A DNA stretch of 64,000 nucleotides, taken from assembly GCA_027919835.1 (NCBI GenBank), contig JANVFP010000018.1, positions 1 through 64,000 on the forward strand, written 5' to 3'. Source of the stretch: Lentinula raphanica. Taxonomy: Eukaryota > Basidiomycota > Agaricomycetes > Agaricales > Omphalotaceae. The first letter of the stretch is position 1; every line of letters starts with the position of its first letter. Made by a program: the position numbers and the translations under genes. The notes under the pieces are model-generated. The model was not told the DNA's origin. It searched no databases and saw only the letters and a program-made list of their open reading frames with translations. This document shows, piece by piece, positions 25,560 to 35,551 of this stretch.

Positions 25560-25930
25560 CACTAGGTCGGAGGGCATTTATTTTACGTGGGATTATTGAG
25601 GAAAATAGTGGTGTGAATTACAAATAATTTCCCAATATAGTTCCTGGACTATAATAGATAAATTTCACACGACATAAACGTTGTTAAAATTAATTTATTT
25701 CTCAATTTTTATCAGGCGTAAATAATGGTGATATAATTTATTATTTTCATATGGGATAAATGTATTTTTTCAATAGTAATCTTACTTTAATTTCTCCGGC
25801 AATATATTATATAATATTCATCAAATTTCATACAATTTCCCTTTCATGATTTAGTCCTTTTTTCACCCGTAAAAGGTAGTAAGATTTTTGGTATTTTCCC
25901 TTTGTGATAAGCAAGTTATTTCGCAAGTGA
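25560..25930. other. AT-rich block
   Basis: About 370 bases markedly richer in A+T than the surroundings, with runs of TTATTTT, ATATATTATATAATATT and similar. It contains a small hairpin (TATAGT-TCCTGG-ACTATA, about 25636-25654) and imperfect inverted copies of GTGTGAATT/AATTTCACAC. It marks the start of the accessory region and may be a decayed mobile element. Confidence 0.5.
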
Positions 25931-25978
25931 TACACAAAGCCCAATGACTGGGCAAGCATTGAGGGCAACTGGGCATGA

Positions 25979-26062
25979 AACTGGGGATATTCCGGTTTTG
26001 ATTACTATATCAATTCCCATAACTGGGGATATTCCGGTTTTGATTACTCTATCAATTTCCAA
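25979..26062. repeat. 42-bp tandem direct repeat (2 copies)
   Basis: Two head-to-tail copies begin AACTGGGGATATTCCGGTTT at 25979 and 26021 and differ at only a few positions. Confidence 0.85.
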
Positions 26063-26313
26063 GAAGCGCTTGAGCGCTTATACCCTTCGACTCCACCTCC
26101 GAGTGAAATGCATCATAGTCAGCCTCATATCGATTCTCCATGGGTTCTTGCCGACTCAAGAGACTCACCACCTTCCCAATCTATTTCTAACCAAGCCTTG
26201 TTCCCAATTCCTCCCGTCCTTCCTCCATCCGCAGCTTCTCTACGCAACAACGCCACAGGAAAAGCCCTTCCGTAAGCTCTACAGGCTCAGTTCATTATCG
26301 TGCCACATCTCCC

Positions 26314-26913
26314 ATGCAATCACGATATCATCGTCGCGGGGGATCTGGATCCTCAACGACGACTCGTGTTGTTCGCCAGCCGAAAACAGCCTCTCATTCT
26401 AGCAGGCCAACACATATGCGGTCTAATTCGGCAACATCATCTATTCATTCCCCACAATCTTCTCGCCCGACTTCAATTATTGAATACAACTCTGATTATG
26501 AAGGAGGTGGGGGGCTGGTTCGAACCTCGTCACCGTACAAGAGCCGTCGGTCATTTGAGGACTCGACACCCCGCCGGTCAACAACGTCGACGTTCGTGGC
26601 TCAAAAACGACAAGGTCCTTTTTCCAGTCCACTACATGGTCATGGATTCAACGGCACTGTGGGTCGTTCGAGTTGGAAAAAGGCATGGGGGTTGGAACCA
26701 CCAGGCTGGCGAACGCGAGGTGCACAAGCTGTGGAAGTACTGACCATTTCTCCATCGGAGGGTACGAGCTTGCGAGATGTGTTCTCTGGTCCTGGACGGT
26801 TGTCGTTGAGTTTGGGGGATGAAAGCGATTGGGTGGATGAAGATGATGACATACCAGTGGATGAAGATGATGACATACCATATGCTGCTGGTCTACAGAA
26901 CCAGCTCGAATGA
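26314..26913 (+). CDS. Ser/Arg-rich hypothetical protein, probable fragment
   Basis: A 199-codon open frame, Ser/Arg-rich at the start (SSTTTRVVRQPKTASHSSRP) and ending in duplicated acidic motifs (SDWVDEDDDIP then VDEDDDIP). No enzymatic domain seen. The tail resembles the C-terminus of a common basidiomycete hypothetical protein as I remember it, but that needs a search. It stops close to a prolidase remnant on the same strand, so this may be a chimeric or truncated gene. Confidence 0.4.
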   Translation: MQSRYHRRGGSGSSTTTRVVRQPKTASHSSRPTHMRSNSATSSIHSPQSSRPTSIIEYNSDYEGGGGLVRTSSPYKSRRSFEDSTPRRSTTSTFVAQKRQGPFSSPLHGHGFNGTVGRSSWKKAWGLEPPGWRTRGAQAVEVLTISPSEGTSLRDVFSGPGRLSLSLGDESDWVDEDDDIPVDEDDDIPYAAGLQNQLE

Positions 26914-26989
26914 GCAGTATACCAACTCGTCCCGGATCTCGGCTTTCGACATCTCCGCCTCAAGCGTCGTTACCATTCTCGGTCTTCCT

Positions 26990-27600
26990 CCCGCGCCAGC
27001 TCTTCCGCCGGGTCGTTTTCTAATGCAGAATTTACAGAACTGGTCATGTCGTCTGAAAACAAGGATGCAGACATTAGTGATCTATTCCTCCTTCCTGCTT
27101 TACATCAAGCTCGACTTATTAAGGATCAGCAAGAAATCGACTGGATTCGCAAGGCCAACGAGATAAGCTCACGAGCTCATGAAGTCGTCATGAGGGTTCT
27201 GGGAAAAGCCGTCAAAGGAGCCATCGAGCGTGGTCATGGAGCGTAGCAGCAAGTACTCGTGCGTCGACTCTACATCACTGTTGCAACGATCGCGAATTCG
27301 CATGGGGTCCTGTTCAACCACACGACCATCAGAATCGGAATGAGTTCGCCCATGGAGGTGTACGGCAGCTTAGTCCTCAAGTTTTGCTGATCATCGACGC
27401 TGGTTGTGAATGGAACTGCTATGCGTCTGATATTACTCGTGAGTGTTATCTTTAAAGCCGAACTTCGCTGATTCATTCCTTGCCTCATACACAGTTCATA
27501 TTCCTCCTCCTCAGGTACCCGAAGTTTGCACTGGTTAGCCTCATCGACACTTTGAAGCCGAAGTCCAACAACTTCGGAAACACAAAAGTCTTTTGGTGTG
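26990..27600 (+). pseudogene. Prolidase / Xaa-Pro aminopeptidase (M24) remnant
   Basis: Two blocks match the M24 peptidase family. The first is LHQARLIKDQQEIDW and [19 protein letters not shown] (27046-27240). The second is in another frame: [20 protein letters not shown], then [19 protein letters not shown] near 27440, which holds the first two metal-ligand aspartates. The segment that should link them is missing, with a stop after GHGA, and the later His/Glu ligands are not found. It is therefore a broken, 3'-truncated copy and not a working enzyme. Confidence 0.7.
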
Positions 27601-27801
27601 TGCGTTTGGTGTGTGCGCTATCGATTATGAACAGGTACAGGCGCGGGTGAACGCCAAGATACGTTGTGCTGTTCTTATTCTTTTGACGTTCTGTTTCACG
27701 TTATAATGATTTATACCTTTTTCACAATTCTTCCCCTGTGTGCTGCCCTTGCACTGATGATCAAGCCAACCCATCCACGGCCCCGACTCTCCAGCGTCTC
27801 C

Positions 27802-27872
27802 TGACGCATCAACTAAGATCGGCTATTGACCTTCCTATGACGCATCAACTCAGATCGGCTATTGACCTTCCT
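27802..27872. repeat. 36-bp tandem repeat (2 copies)
   Basis: TGACGCATCAACT(A/C)AGATC units start at 27802 and 27838. Confidence 0.8.
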
Positions 27873-27942
27873 GACAGTAAAAGGGTAAAAGCCGAGCTCG
27901 CAACCGGTTCGGAGCCAACGCGAAACGCGTGGGAGATCTACG

Positions 27943-27977
27943 ATGACTAAGCCACTGTCGCGAGTGTATGACTAAGC
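27943..27977 (-). repeat. 25-bp-period GCTTAGTCA repeat, locus a (2 units)
   Basis: ATGACTAAGC occurs at 27943 and 27968, exactly 25 bases apart; the core reads GCTTAGTCAT on the minus strand. One of six loci of the same repeat in this window. Confidence 0.75.
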
Positions 27978-28472
27978 AACTGCCCGAACTTCTTCAAGGT
28001 GTGGTCGCTTTGCTCTCAGGTTCCAAAGTACTTCAGGTGCGTAGAATTCCAAAATTTCGTTATCCTTATCTGATTCAATGCACTCTAAGTCTGAAGCTCC
28101 CTATGTTTCAGTAATGATTCACATGAACTTTACAAACTCAATCAAGTCTGGTACACTTAGGTCTCAAGGAATCTCTGAAGATATTCGAACAAAACGAATG
28201 GGCTGAGTCACCTAAATCACATTTCACCTATGATCTGCTTTCGATGCCCTCAAGTTTGTTTTGGGAAGCATACGAACTCCAGGAGTTCACATAACACATT
28301 CATACTTACTTACACGATCATGTAGCAGCAATCGATGACCGACGATGACCGACTGCTGATAAGGTGGTGCTTCCATTTGATCCCATCGACCAACAGCGCT
28401 TTCTTCATTCCCTCTGCCTTGCATCTCTCAATCCATTACTTTTTTGTATTTCCAGAGCATCTAACTCTCAAT

Positions 28473-29140
28473 ATGTCAAAGCGTCCCACTCACGCATTGC
28501 GCGCCGCATATGCATCAAGGAAATCGCGCCCGACATCGCGCGCTGACGGTCCAGGCTATCTATACGCATATCTTGATCACGGATACCGATGGAAAATTGG
28601 TATGACGAGAAATTTCGCTCGACGAAGAGCAGAATGGGACAAACGATGCCCCTGTTCGGACAGAATCTGGATGACACCTATAGCAGTTGTAAAACGGCGC
28701 AGAGCAGGTAAGCGTTTACTTGTCTATCTCACAATGTGGTTCACTCAGCCATCCTCACAGAGTCAATCGCGCACTTATTATTAGAAAGAGAATGCGCCGA
28801 AAGACCCAAATTATATTGTCTGCAATGTATGTCTCTCAACATTTATGTACGCTCAATCGCTCGCGCTCAATCCATGTATGTTCTATCAAGGCCGGAAGCG
28901 GCATGTCGAGATCTTCGTTTTTCATACGTTATTCGCTTGGGAGACGGTAATTCGTCCTCTGCTCTTTCAAGCAGCAACGGCGTAATGTTCCCAACTACAT
29001 CCTTCCATGGGCATCTCGATCAATGGAGCGTTACTTCCGGTCTCTCTTCGTTCAGCGGCGTCGCCTTGTCGCGTTCTCAATCAATCGAGGTTGCTTCCGG
29101 TCTCTCTTCGTTCAGCGGCGTCGCCTTGTCGCGTTCTTAA
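28473..29140 (+). CDS. GIY-YIG superfamily protein (T5orf172 / MUG113-like)
   Basis: The start at 28473 (MSKRPTHALR) leads into GYLYAYLDHGYRWKIGMTRN, FARRRAEWDKRC and WMTPIAVVKRRRAE. After a short intron (donor at about 28708, acceptor at about 28760) follows SIAHLLLERECAERPKLYC. This is the pattern of the T5orf172/MUG113 branch of the GIY-YIG nuclease fold, found in phage proteins and many basidiomycete genes; its function in fungi is unknown. The tail is Ser-rich and contains a 60-bp in-frame tandem duplication (SGLSSFSGVALSRS twice). A truncated second copy of the domain lies at 35100-35322. Confidence 0.75.
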
Positions 29141-29150
29141 TCAATCGAGG
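29031..29150. repeat. 60-bp in-frame tandem duplication
   Basis: Copies at 29031-29090 and 29091-29150 (TTCCGGTCTCTCTTCGTTCA core) are almost identical and lengthen the Ser-rich tail of the MUG113-like gene by 20 codons. Confidence 0.85.
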
Positions 29151-29159
29151 TTACTTCCT

Positions 29160-29578
29160 GATATCACTACGTGACCACCATCATCTAATGGCAGGCGCCT
29201 AATCCAAAAAACCTCGAATCCCTCCAAAACTTATACATCGGGGAGATAATCCTAGCGTTCTTTATTTTGGCTGTTTTGGGTGGCATTGATGCACCTCGAG
29301 TGATTGCTCAGAGAGTTATATGTCGGGAAAGGCAAGGACGAATGCGATGCCCCAGTTTCAACTGCGCGCTGGAAAGTGGCTCCTGTCGATGGTTATATAG
29401 AGTTGATCAATGGATATTGGAGCGTCTAGCTGGAGTTGTGTTTATAATTACCAATTTGATTAGAACATTGCAAGCCATACCAGCAGATGATCTTTATAAT
29501 TCTTGCTCGTCGTTGAGATGGGCGATGAGTGTAGCGTTGCTGTTTGCGATGATTTTTGGGAACGACTCGGACGAGTAA
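29160..29578 (+). CDS. Short hydrophobic open frame, unknown
   Basis: A frame entering from about 29190 (NLQNLYIGEIILAFFILAVL reads as IGEIILAFFILAVLGGI) runs to the stop at 29578. It has three hydrophobic stretches, including LAGVVFIITNLI and WAMSVALLFAMIFG, that could be membrane segments. No family recognised. It may be the 3' exon of a small membrane protein or chance coding. Confidence 0.25.
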
Positions 29579-30084
29579 CTTTGCCGCGGCCCCAGATAGA
29601 AGCCACGTGGCCTCGAGTAACAAGGATGATGTCAGAAGCAGCCCCTATCCTGAAGCTCTGCCGGTTCGGCGAGTTCTTGAGGCTCGTCAATTTTCAACGA
29701 TGTGTGCTGCGAATTATGTATCATTCTCCTTGCTCTTCGAGAATACATCCTGCACGAGTACTCAGCTCCAGTGACCGCCACTAGCTGCTCTTACCACGAA
29801 CGTTGTTCAACAACCTCTCTGCTCTCGAGGTATCTTCATCACTCTGAACTTTTTTCCTCCTGACACATCTGCTCCTTGAAATTCGGCCTATTCGGGTTCT
29901 CAAAACCACACGCAATCCACGTTTCCTTTCAACCTTCATCTTCTCTCCATCTACATCCTCGAACTACTCTTTGCAAGCCTCATCGCTTTGTTTGCATTTG
30001 CTCTGCTCAAATTACGGTTTTCAACAACCCGAAGTCGACCTTATATTGTCTACGCCACACTGATCAACATAACGTGCCGCCTCC

Positions 30085-30824
30085 ATGGGCATTGAATCCT
30101 CACCAATGATGGCTTTACACTCACTACACCGCTACATCCTCTCACGAGACGGCTCAGCGTTCGAAGGAATGTTCTCACTCGACAACATTCCAAATTCAGA
30201 TTCCGCGGAGACCCTGATCATGCCCCATTCCGAATCCATTCAAACCTACCCCCATTCCCATTCCCATCTCCACCATCGACATTCATCTCCTGAAGGTGCT
30301 TCTGATAAATCCCCTATACTTCTCACCGGCGACACCGCCGCAGATTTCCGATCCTTACTATGGGCTCTATACACCCTCCCCGCAGACGTCTTCGCCATGC
30401 CGTCTACCCAACCACAACTTAATCGACTGATCGGTATCGCGCGTATAGCACATAAATACGCGTTCAGGACCACAGAGAGTTGGGCATTGAGCGTGTTGAC
30501 GATGTGTGTCTGTCAAGCGCCTGATACTCCCTTGGGTCAGTTTGCTGTCAATTGGGACGTTCATGACCTCATCAAGAAACTTCAAGTAATCATGGTCGAC
30601 ATCCCATTGTCGAAATTGGTTGACATTCTACCTCCTCACGTATATAAGCCATGGGTGTGTTGCATTTCAGCCCGTTTATGAGCTCAAGAGTATCTGACCA
30701 GGTGGCCCTTCAAGAGCCTCTATCGAGAAAAGAGTTTGCTTCAGCAAATGTCGGGCGAACAACAGGTGTCCTTCTTCAAACAAAAACGACCGCGGATTCT
30801 CGAACTCGCAGCTCCAAAGCCTAA
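30085..30824 (+). CDS. BTB/POZ-like protein, N-terminal part
   Basis: The first exon starts MGIESSPMMALHSLHRYILS and carries the BTB pattern LHRYILSRDGSAFEGMFSL, then LIGIARIAHKYAFRTTESWA. An intron after KPW (30655-30704) leads to a short final exon ending SSKA at 30824. Basidiomycete BTB proteins normally go on to a helical C-terminal part; such a part is found at 31885-32224 on the same strand, beyond an antisense F-box-like remnant. The gene therefore looks split, or truncated with a new 3' end. Confidence 0.6.
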
Positions 30825-31035
30825 GAAAATTTGGACTGCATAGCGTCCTTATTGTCTGACACGCTGCAAGTTGGACTTTCATCATTTGTATTCAGGTTTA
30901 GCTACTTATCTGCATCATTTTATACAGTGACTTTTCGCATCTCAACATGGAATCCGGCCTCTTCTAGATGAGCAAGATTGGTATGGATGAAATGATCAAC
31001 GATCAAGTAAGAATTTTGGTGGTTGAGCACCACAG

Positions 31036-31890
31036 TCAGAGCCTGCAACCCATATAACTCTGCTGGATCTCCTTCCGTGTGTGTTTTAAATCAGGCAAAC
31101 GCAAAGAATTCCATGATTGTGGGGGAAAGTGTGTGTTGGGAATCTGGATTTTTTTCAGCGACGAGTGGGAAATTTCTCTCGGATCTATATGTGAAGGAGC
31201 CTCATCGAAAGCGATAGGATCCTCTAGATCAAGGTTCAGCTTCACGTATTCAATGAATAGACATTGCAATGTAGGTATTCGGCGTATGAGTCCTGGAATA
31301 GATTCTCCAAATAGAAACGTGACGGATAACTCTCGTAAATGAGAGATATCGATGCTAGAACCTGACCACGAGTGACCACGAGAAAACAGTGCCATGATAT
31401 GTTTGAAGGCGAGGACACACTGTAAGGGTTTGGAAGAAAGAGATAAGTCCAGATGCCCAAGGTAGATGGCGAGGGATCTCAAGGTATTCCAGAATAGGAA
31501 AACTGCCTATATGCGCTCGCTCTGGGTTGCGCGCAACATTCGATGCCAACCTAGAAGCAGCGTGGAGGAGCCAATCATTGGAGCCATGTTTTGGGACAAT
31601 CAGTGCAGCGCGCCGCCATCTCGTCGAATTATCTAACAATACATCCAATGCCCTCTCTGCGACTCTACGCGAGTTGAACCTGTAATCCGTGTCTAGGTCA
31701 TAGCAGAAATCCAGTGGGTGATTCCCTGAGTAAGAGATATACTTCAGGAACAGTTCGAAAGATGAAGGGTTGAACTGGAATCGTCGAGAGGCCACCTCTA
31801 TGGATGACCAGAGTTCTGGGGAAGATTGTATGCTTGTCCGCCACCAGGAGCAGAACCATGATAGTTCAAGTGTTGGACACGACACAGAGA
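31036..31890 (-). pseudogene. F-box-protein-like remnant
   Basis: On the minus strand the frame has ELSWFCSWWRTSIQSSPELW, typical of the segment following the F-box in basidiomycete F-box proteins, then LLDNSTRWRRAALIV and FPILEYLEIPRHLP (leucine-rich part). The frame shifts near 31375 (from YHGTVF to SRGHSWSGSSIDISHLREL) and continues to 31036. The F-box itself is absent. The frameshift and missing start indicate a remnant. Confidence 0.55.
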
Positions 31891-32224
31891 CATACACGGC
31901 GACGTCGAGGCTGACACCGAGGCCGGTCGAAGCATCGTCTCCTCCACCGAACTCCTCATCCAACTCACCGAGGTCGCCGTGCTCTGTGCGCACGACGAAC
32001 TGCACGAAGCCGTCGAACCCATCTGGGCCGACCTCCTTTTCGCGGGTCAGACACACGACATCGTCAGTGCCATAGGCCTTGCTGATCGGTACACAGCGCA
32101 GTTGCGGCCTCTGCTGGGGTTAGCGTATTACTTGATGATGCTCAAAGGAAAGGAGGAATGGTTTATTGGGAGAATGCCGCAGCGAGAGGCAGCGAGAGCC
32201 GAGGCCATACGACGTGATATATAG
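31885..32224 (+). pseudogene. BTB protein C-terminal part, detached
   Basis: The plus-strand frame reads STELLIQLTEVAVLCAHDEL, EPIWADLL, then AIGLADRYTAQLRPLLGLAY and YLMMLKGKEEW, ending at 32224. This helical block normally follows the BTB domain in a common basidiomycete family (my recollection of the family; to be checked). No start of its own was seen. Confidence 0.5.
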
Positions 32225-32258
32225 AGTGTATATATATATAGCAACCCCATGACTGTAC

Positions 32259-34982
32259 TCAAGGTTCTCTGCCAACCCATGCCAAAAATTCCTGACGCTC
32301 ATCCTTCTCTGCAATCCTGGTAGCACGTTTTGAGAGATCTATTTTGAGATACTCCATACAATCTGCGGGTTCGGGTTCGAGTGCTCGTTTGTTCACGTGA
32401 TAGAATGCCCACAATACTTCACGGATTCTACACAGATATCAAACATCTTCAGCGTAAGGATGGGTAAAACAAGACGCACTCATCAATTCGTCGATCCAAC
32501 ATTTGCCAGGTAAGAATATGATCCAACCGCCATAGTGCCAGAACTACATCGTTTTCTTGCATTGCAGGTTCGACAATCTTGAGAGGGCATTCGGATGTTG
32601 TGGTTTCTTCATGTAGGTTCAACTCCTGGAACGCTCCCATCAAAATATCGTTGGCAAAATGAACAAATCTAGCCGTGGCGAATATGGGAATCGATATATT
32701 GTTCTTGTCAGCAAAGATTTCATCGATAGTGCTGGAGTATGTGACACGTTTGACGGCCGGAAACTGGGCAGGCTCATCGTGATTTTCAGCGAAGTGAGCC
32801 CATCGCTCCTGTAACACATTCGTTTCGCATTCACTGAAAACATCAATGGCATGTGTGAACTTCGGGATTGTGAAACTGTCATCCCACTCATACCTGTAAG
32901 TGGAAGATCAAGGATTTAGGTTGCGACGGGCAAATATCAAATTCATACTCACGCGGGCGTATCGTCATATGCAAGCTGTCCGATGTTGTTATAAGAGTCT
33001 TCAGCAAAGATTTGTTCATGAATACTTGAGGATACACAAGAATCATTGGTCATCACCCATCCAACTATTGAGGGAATGAAAGCTGCTCACTCAATCGTCC
33101 CTGCTATTTCCATCTCCCATAACGCAACGTGTCTCATTAGAAGGCTGAAACCAGTCAGACAACTTCTCCCTCTCTTGGGTGCCTCTGAAGTAATTTGACC
33201 ATATCGCTCCAGTAATGCATGCGAGAACATAGGCAACCCGTTTTTGCCTTCCATTCTAGGCCAATGGAAAGTCGAGAACTCATCACTCTCATCATTCTGA
33301 ATGTAACGATTGACAATCTCGTGTGTCCAGGCTCGAGCCCTGCTAGCGATCAAGGGAAGGGACAGAGAGGATTGCTTGAGTTTGTCAACTTCACCGGCCG
33401 CACGTAAGTTGGATTCGGAGGATTGGAAGGGCAGAAGGTAACCAGTATAGAGCGGAATTATGCGAAGTCCGTAGCCGCGTGCGGCGTATTTAAACACCCT
33501 GCCAAAACGTGAATGAAGCTGAAAGTCAGATTTAGGTTGAACAAAAGACGAACCGTTTATCTCGAGTCGCTTTTCTATCTCCAAGGTAATGTCCGTTCAC
33601 GAGATCCATTGTAAAGACATTCGTTCCAGCTGCATGATTCGTACGAGTATTCACGCATTTCTCAGAAAACGGCTACTCACTTTCTAGTGCACGAACAAAC
33701 CGAGGCAACATCCACACTTGTTTGCCATCCCATCCGACGGCACAGATGTCGAGGTCAAAATTTAGGAGGACCTCTCTGGGACTCTTTGCAAGCTTTAATA
33801 CAATCTGGACCCGTCGTTTTGGCCACTCCGAGTACAAGGTGAGCGTCTGCGAATTTCGTACGACAAGGAAAGGTGCATCTGCTGATCCCAAATTTTCTTG
33901 GTACACCTCGATAATGTGTTTGATTTTCTGATTAGCAGCTTCGACGTCCAGCCCGTAGATGTACAGATCGATATCTGACGATATCCATTCGGACGGCTGC
34001 TCGAGAGATGCACGTTCTGAAGCTCCATGAGTTACTGTTGGAGGAACATCCGGTGTGAGGAGAGCGCCAAGGACTAGGCCACCGGCAATGAAAACATTGT
34101 TCCAGTCAAGACCAGCAAGCAATCCTCCAGACATGCCATCAAATCGACCTCTGAATTTTGAGGCCGAAGGTTGAACGAATATCATGGACGACCGTCTGTC
34201 GGCGAGGACGGTGTAGCCCGGCACCTTGTCGATAGGAAGGCGGGTGATCTTAAGTGCAATGACACAGTCAGAAACAGTAGGAGATGGGATTAGAGAGCAG
34301 CATTGCAGTGTTTGGGGAAGGTCCGCTATGCGTACTAGACCAACTGACCAAGGCTTGAGGGCCGGAGCTAGATCTGGGTGACGTTTAGACAGCGTACGAA
34401 GAAAGCGTTCGTTGTGAAGGACCCTAAGTGAAAGATTGTGGGCATTGGAAATCATCGGATATCACAAAATATAATGACCATTCATCAACGTCGTTGACCA
34501 GTTCGTCATTCTTCAGATGTTTCGACACCTCATTAGGATCCTGCTCGTTGCTGTCTACAAGGCTGCTTCCAACGCGTCGAATAGTATATGGAAGCTTGGA
34601 CCACGACCAGATCTTGTTCGTCTTCTCAAGTTCTTTTAGGCTTGTGTATATGACAGCCGCGTCTTTTTCGACGTATTCGCCGAAATATCCGTTGAAAGTC
34701 AGGCTGGTGATGTCTAGCCCAAATATATTGCCAGTCATTGTGCTACCAGCCTCCTTATGGACCATGTCGTTCCACAACTTGAGTTGGGTTTTCACAGCTT
34801 CAATAGCAATATCGGGTTCAGTGGTGCTCCCGGAGGTGGTTGGTTCTGCAAGTTTGCTCGTGAGTGAGTTATACGGTAAACTATGATCTTTCACCTTTCA
34901 TCCTATATTTCTCAATGATGTCCTGAGTGTGTTGAAGAAACGATGAGGGATCAAAATTATTATCGATGCGGGTAGCGCTCAT
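32259..34982 (-). CDS. Hypothetical protein with nucleotidyltransferase-like motif
   Basis: The ATG at 34982 (MSATRIDNNFDPSSF) opens a five- to six-exon gene that ends FLAWVGREP at 32259. The middle exon (34455-33673) has GLDWNNVFIAGGLVLGALL followed by SDIDLYIYGLDVEAA, then LVVRNSQTLTLYSEWPKRR and LLNFDLDICAVGWDG. The GG ... D-h-D-h arrangement fits a nucleotidyltransferase fold; I recall similar basidiomycete hypothetical proteins. Catalytic activity is not shown. The 25-bp repeat array begins within 10 bases upstream of the ATG. A deleted copy of the gene's start lies at 53955-54193. Confidence 0.65.
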
Positions 34983-34990
34983 GATTGAGT

Positions 34991-35090
34991 GCGCGAGAAG
35001 CTTAGTCATACACTTGCGCGAGAAGCTTAGTCATACACTTGCGCGAGAAGCTTAGTCATACACTTGCGCGAGAGGCTTAGTCATCCATTT
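34991..35090 (+). repeat. 25-bp-period GCTTAGTCA repeat, locus b (4 units)
   Basis: Four head-to-tail units of GCGCGAGAAGCTTAGTCATA plus CACTT; CTTAGTCA falls at 35001, 35026, 35051 and 35076. It sits between the NTase-like gene start and a truncated GIY-YIG domain. Confidence 0.92.
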
Positions 35091-35099
35091 GCTCTATCA

Positions 35100-35322
35100 G
35101 CCCTTATCAGCTGAAGATGGATCCCGCCTATCGCAGTTACGAGGAGACGTAGAGCAGGTGAGTCTTCACTCGTCCGCGTCAGTCTTGACATCTTGGTCAA
35201 GATTTTGTGTTTCAGAGGCTGTTTCAGAGGCGTTAGCGCATCTCCTTTTGGAGCTTAGTCATAGAGAGGATGTAGGGACTCCGATTTACATTGTAAAAGC
35301 AGATGAGATGAATATGAATTAG
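35100..35322 (+). pseudogene. Truncated GIY-YIG (MUG113-like) domain
   Basis: WIPPIAVTRRRRAE is followed by an intron (donor 35160, acceptor about 35213) and EALAHLLLELSHRED, ending at 35322. It aligns with MTPIAVVKRRRAE|SIAHLLLERECAERP of the gene at 28473-29140, and the intron sits at the same place. The N-terminal GYLYAY/KIGMT half is missing; the 25-bp array abuts the break. Confidence 0.65.
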
Positions 35323-35327
35323 AGTGT

Positions 35328-35551
35328 TATCGTAGATCATACAGCCTTATTGGCGAGAGATGGGTAGAGAACTTTGGTACGTCGCCATCGAATAAGTCCA
35401 TCGAGCATTAGGCCGACATCTTTGACAGCCGCGATCCAGTATCGTAGATCATACAGCCTTATTAGCGAGTGATGGGTAGAGAGCTTTGGTACGTCGCCAT
35501 TGAACAAGTCCATCGAGCATCAGACCGACATCTTTGACGGCCGCCATCCAG
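35328..35551. repeat. 112-bp tandem duplication of a gene's 3' end
   Basis: Copies begin TATCGTAGATCATACAGCC at 35328 and 35440. The second holds the last codons and stop of the minus-strand gene 35449-36866; the first is an extra, slightly diverged copy downstream. Confidence 0.85.

Noticed and set aside
26519..26530. GGTTCGAAC, possible tRNA B box
   Set aside because: Lies inside the Ser-rich ORF; no A box or cloverleaf found around it. No tRNA gene was supported anywhere in the window.
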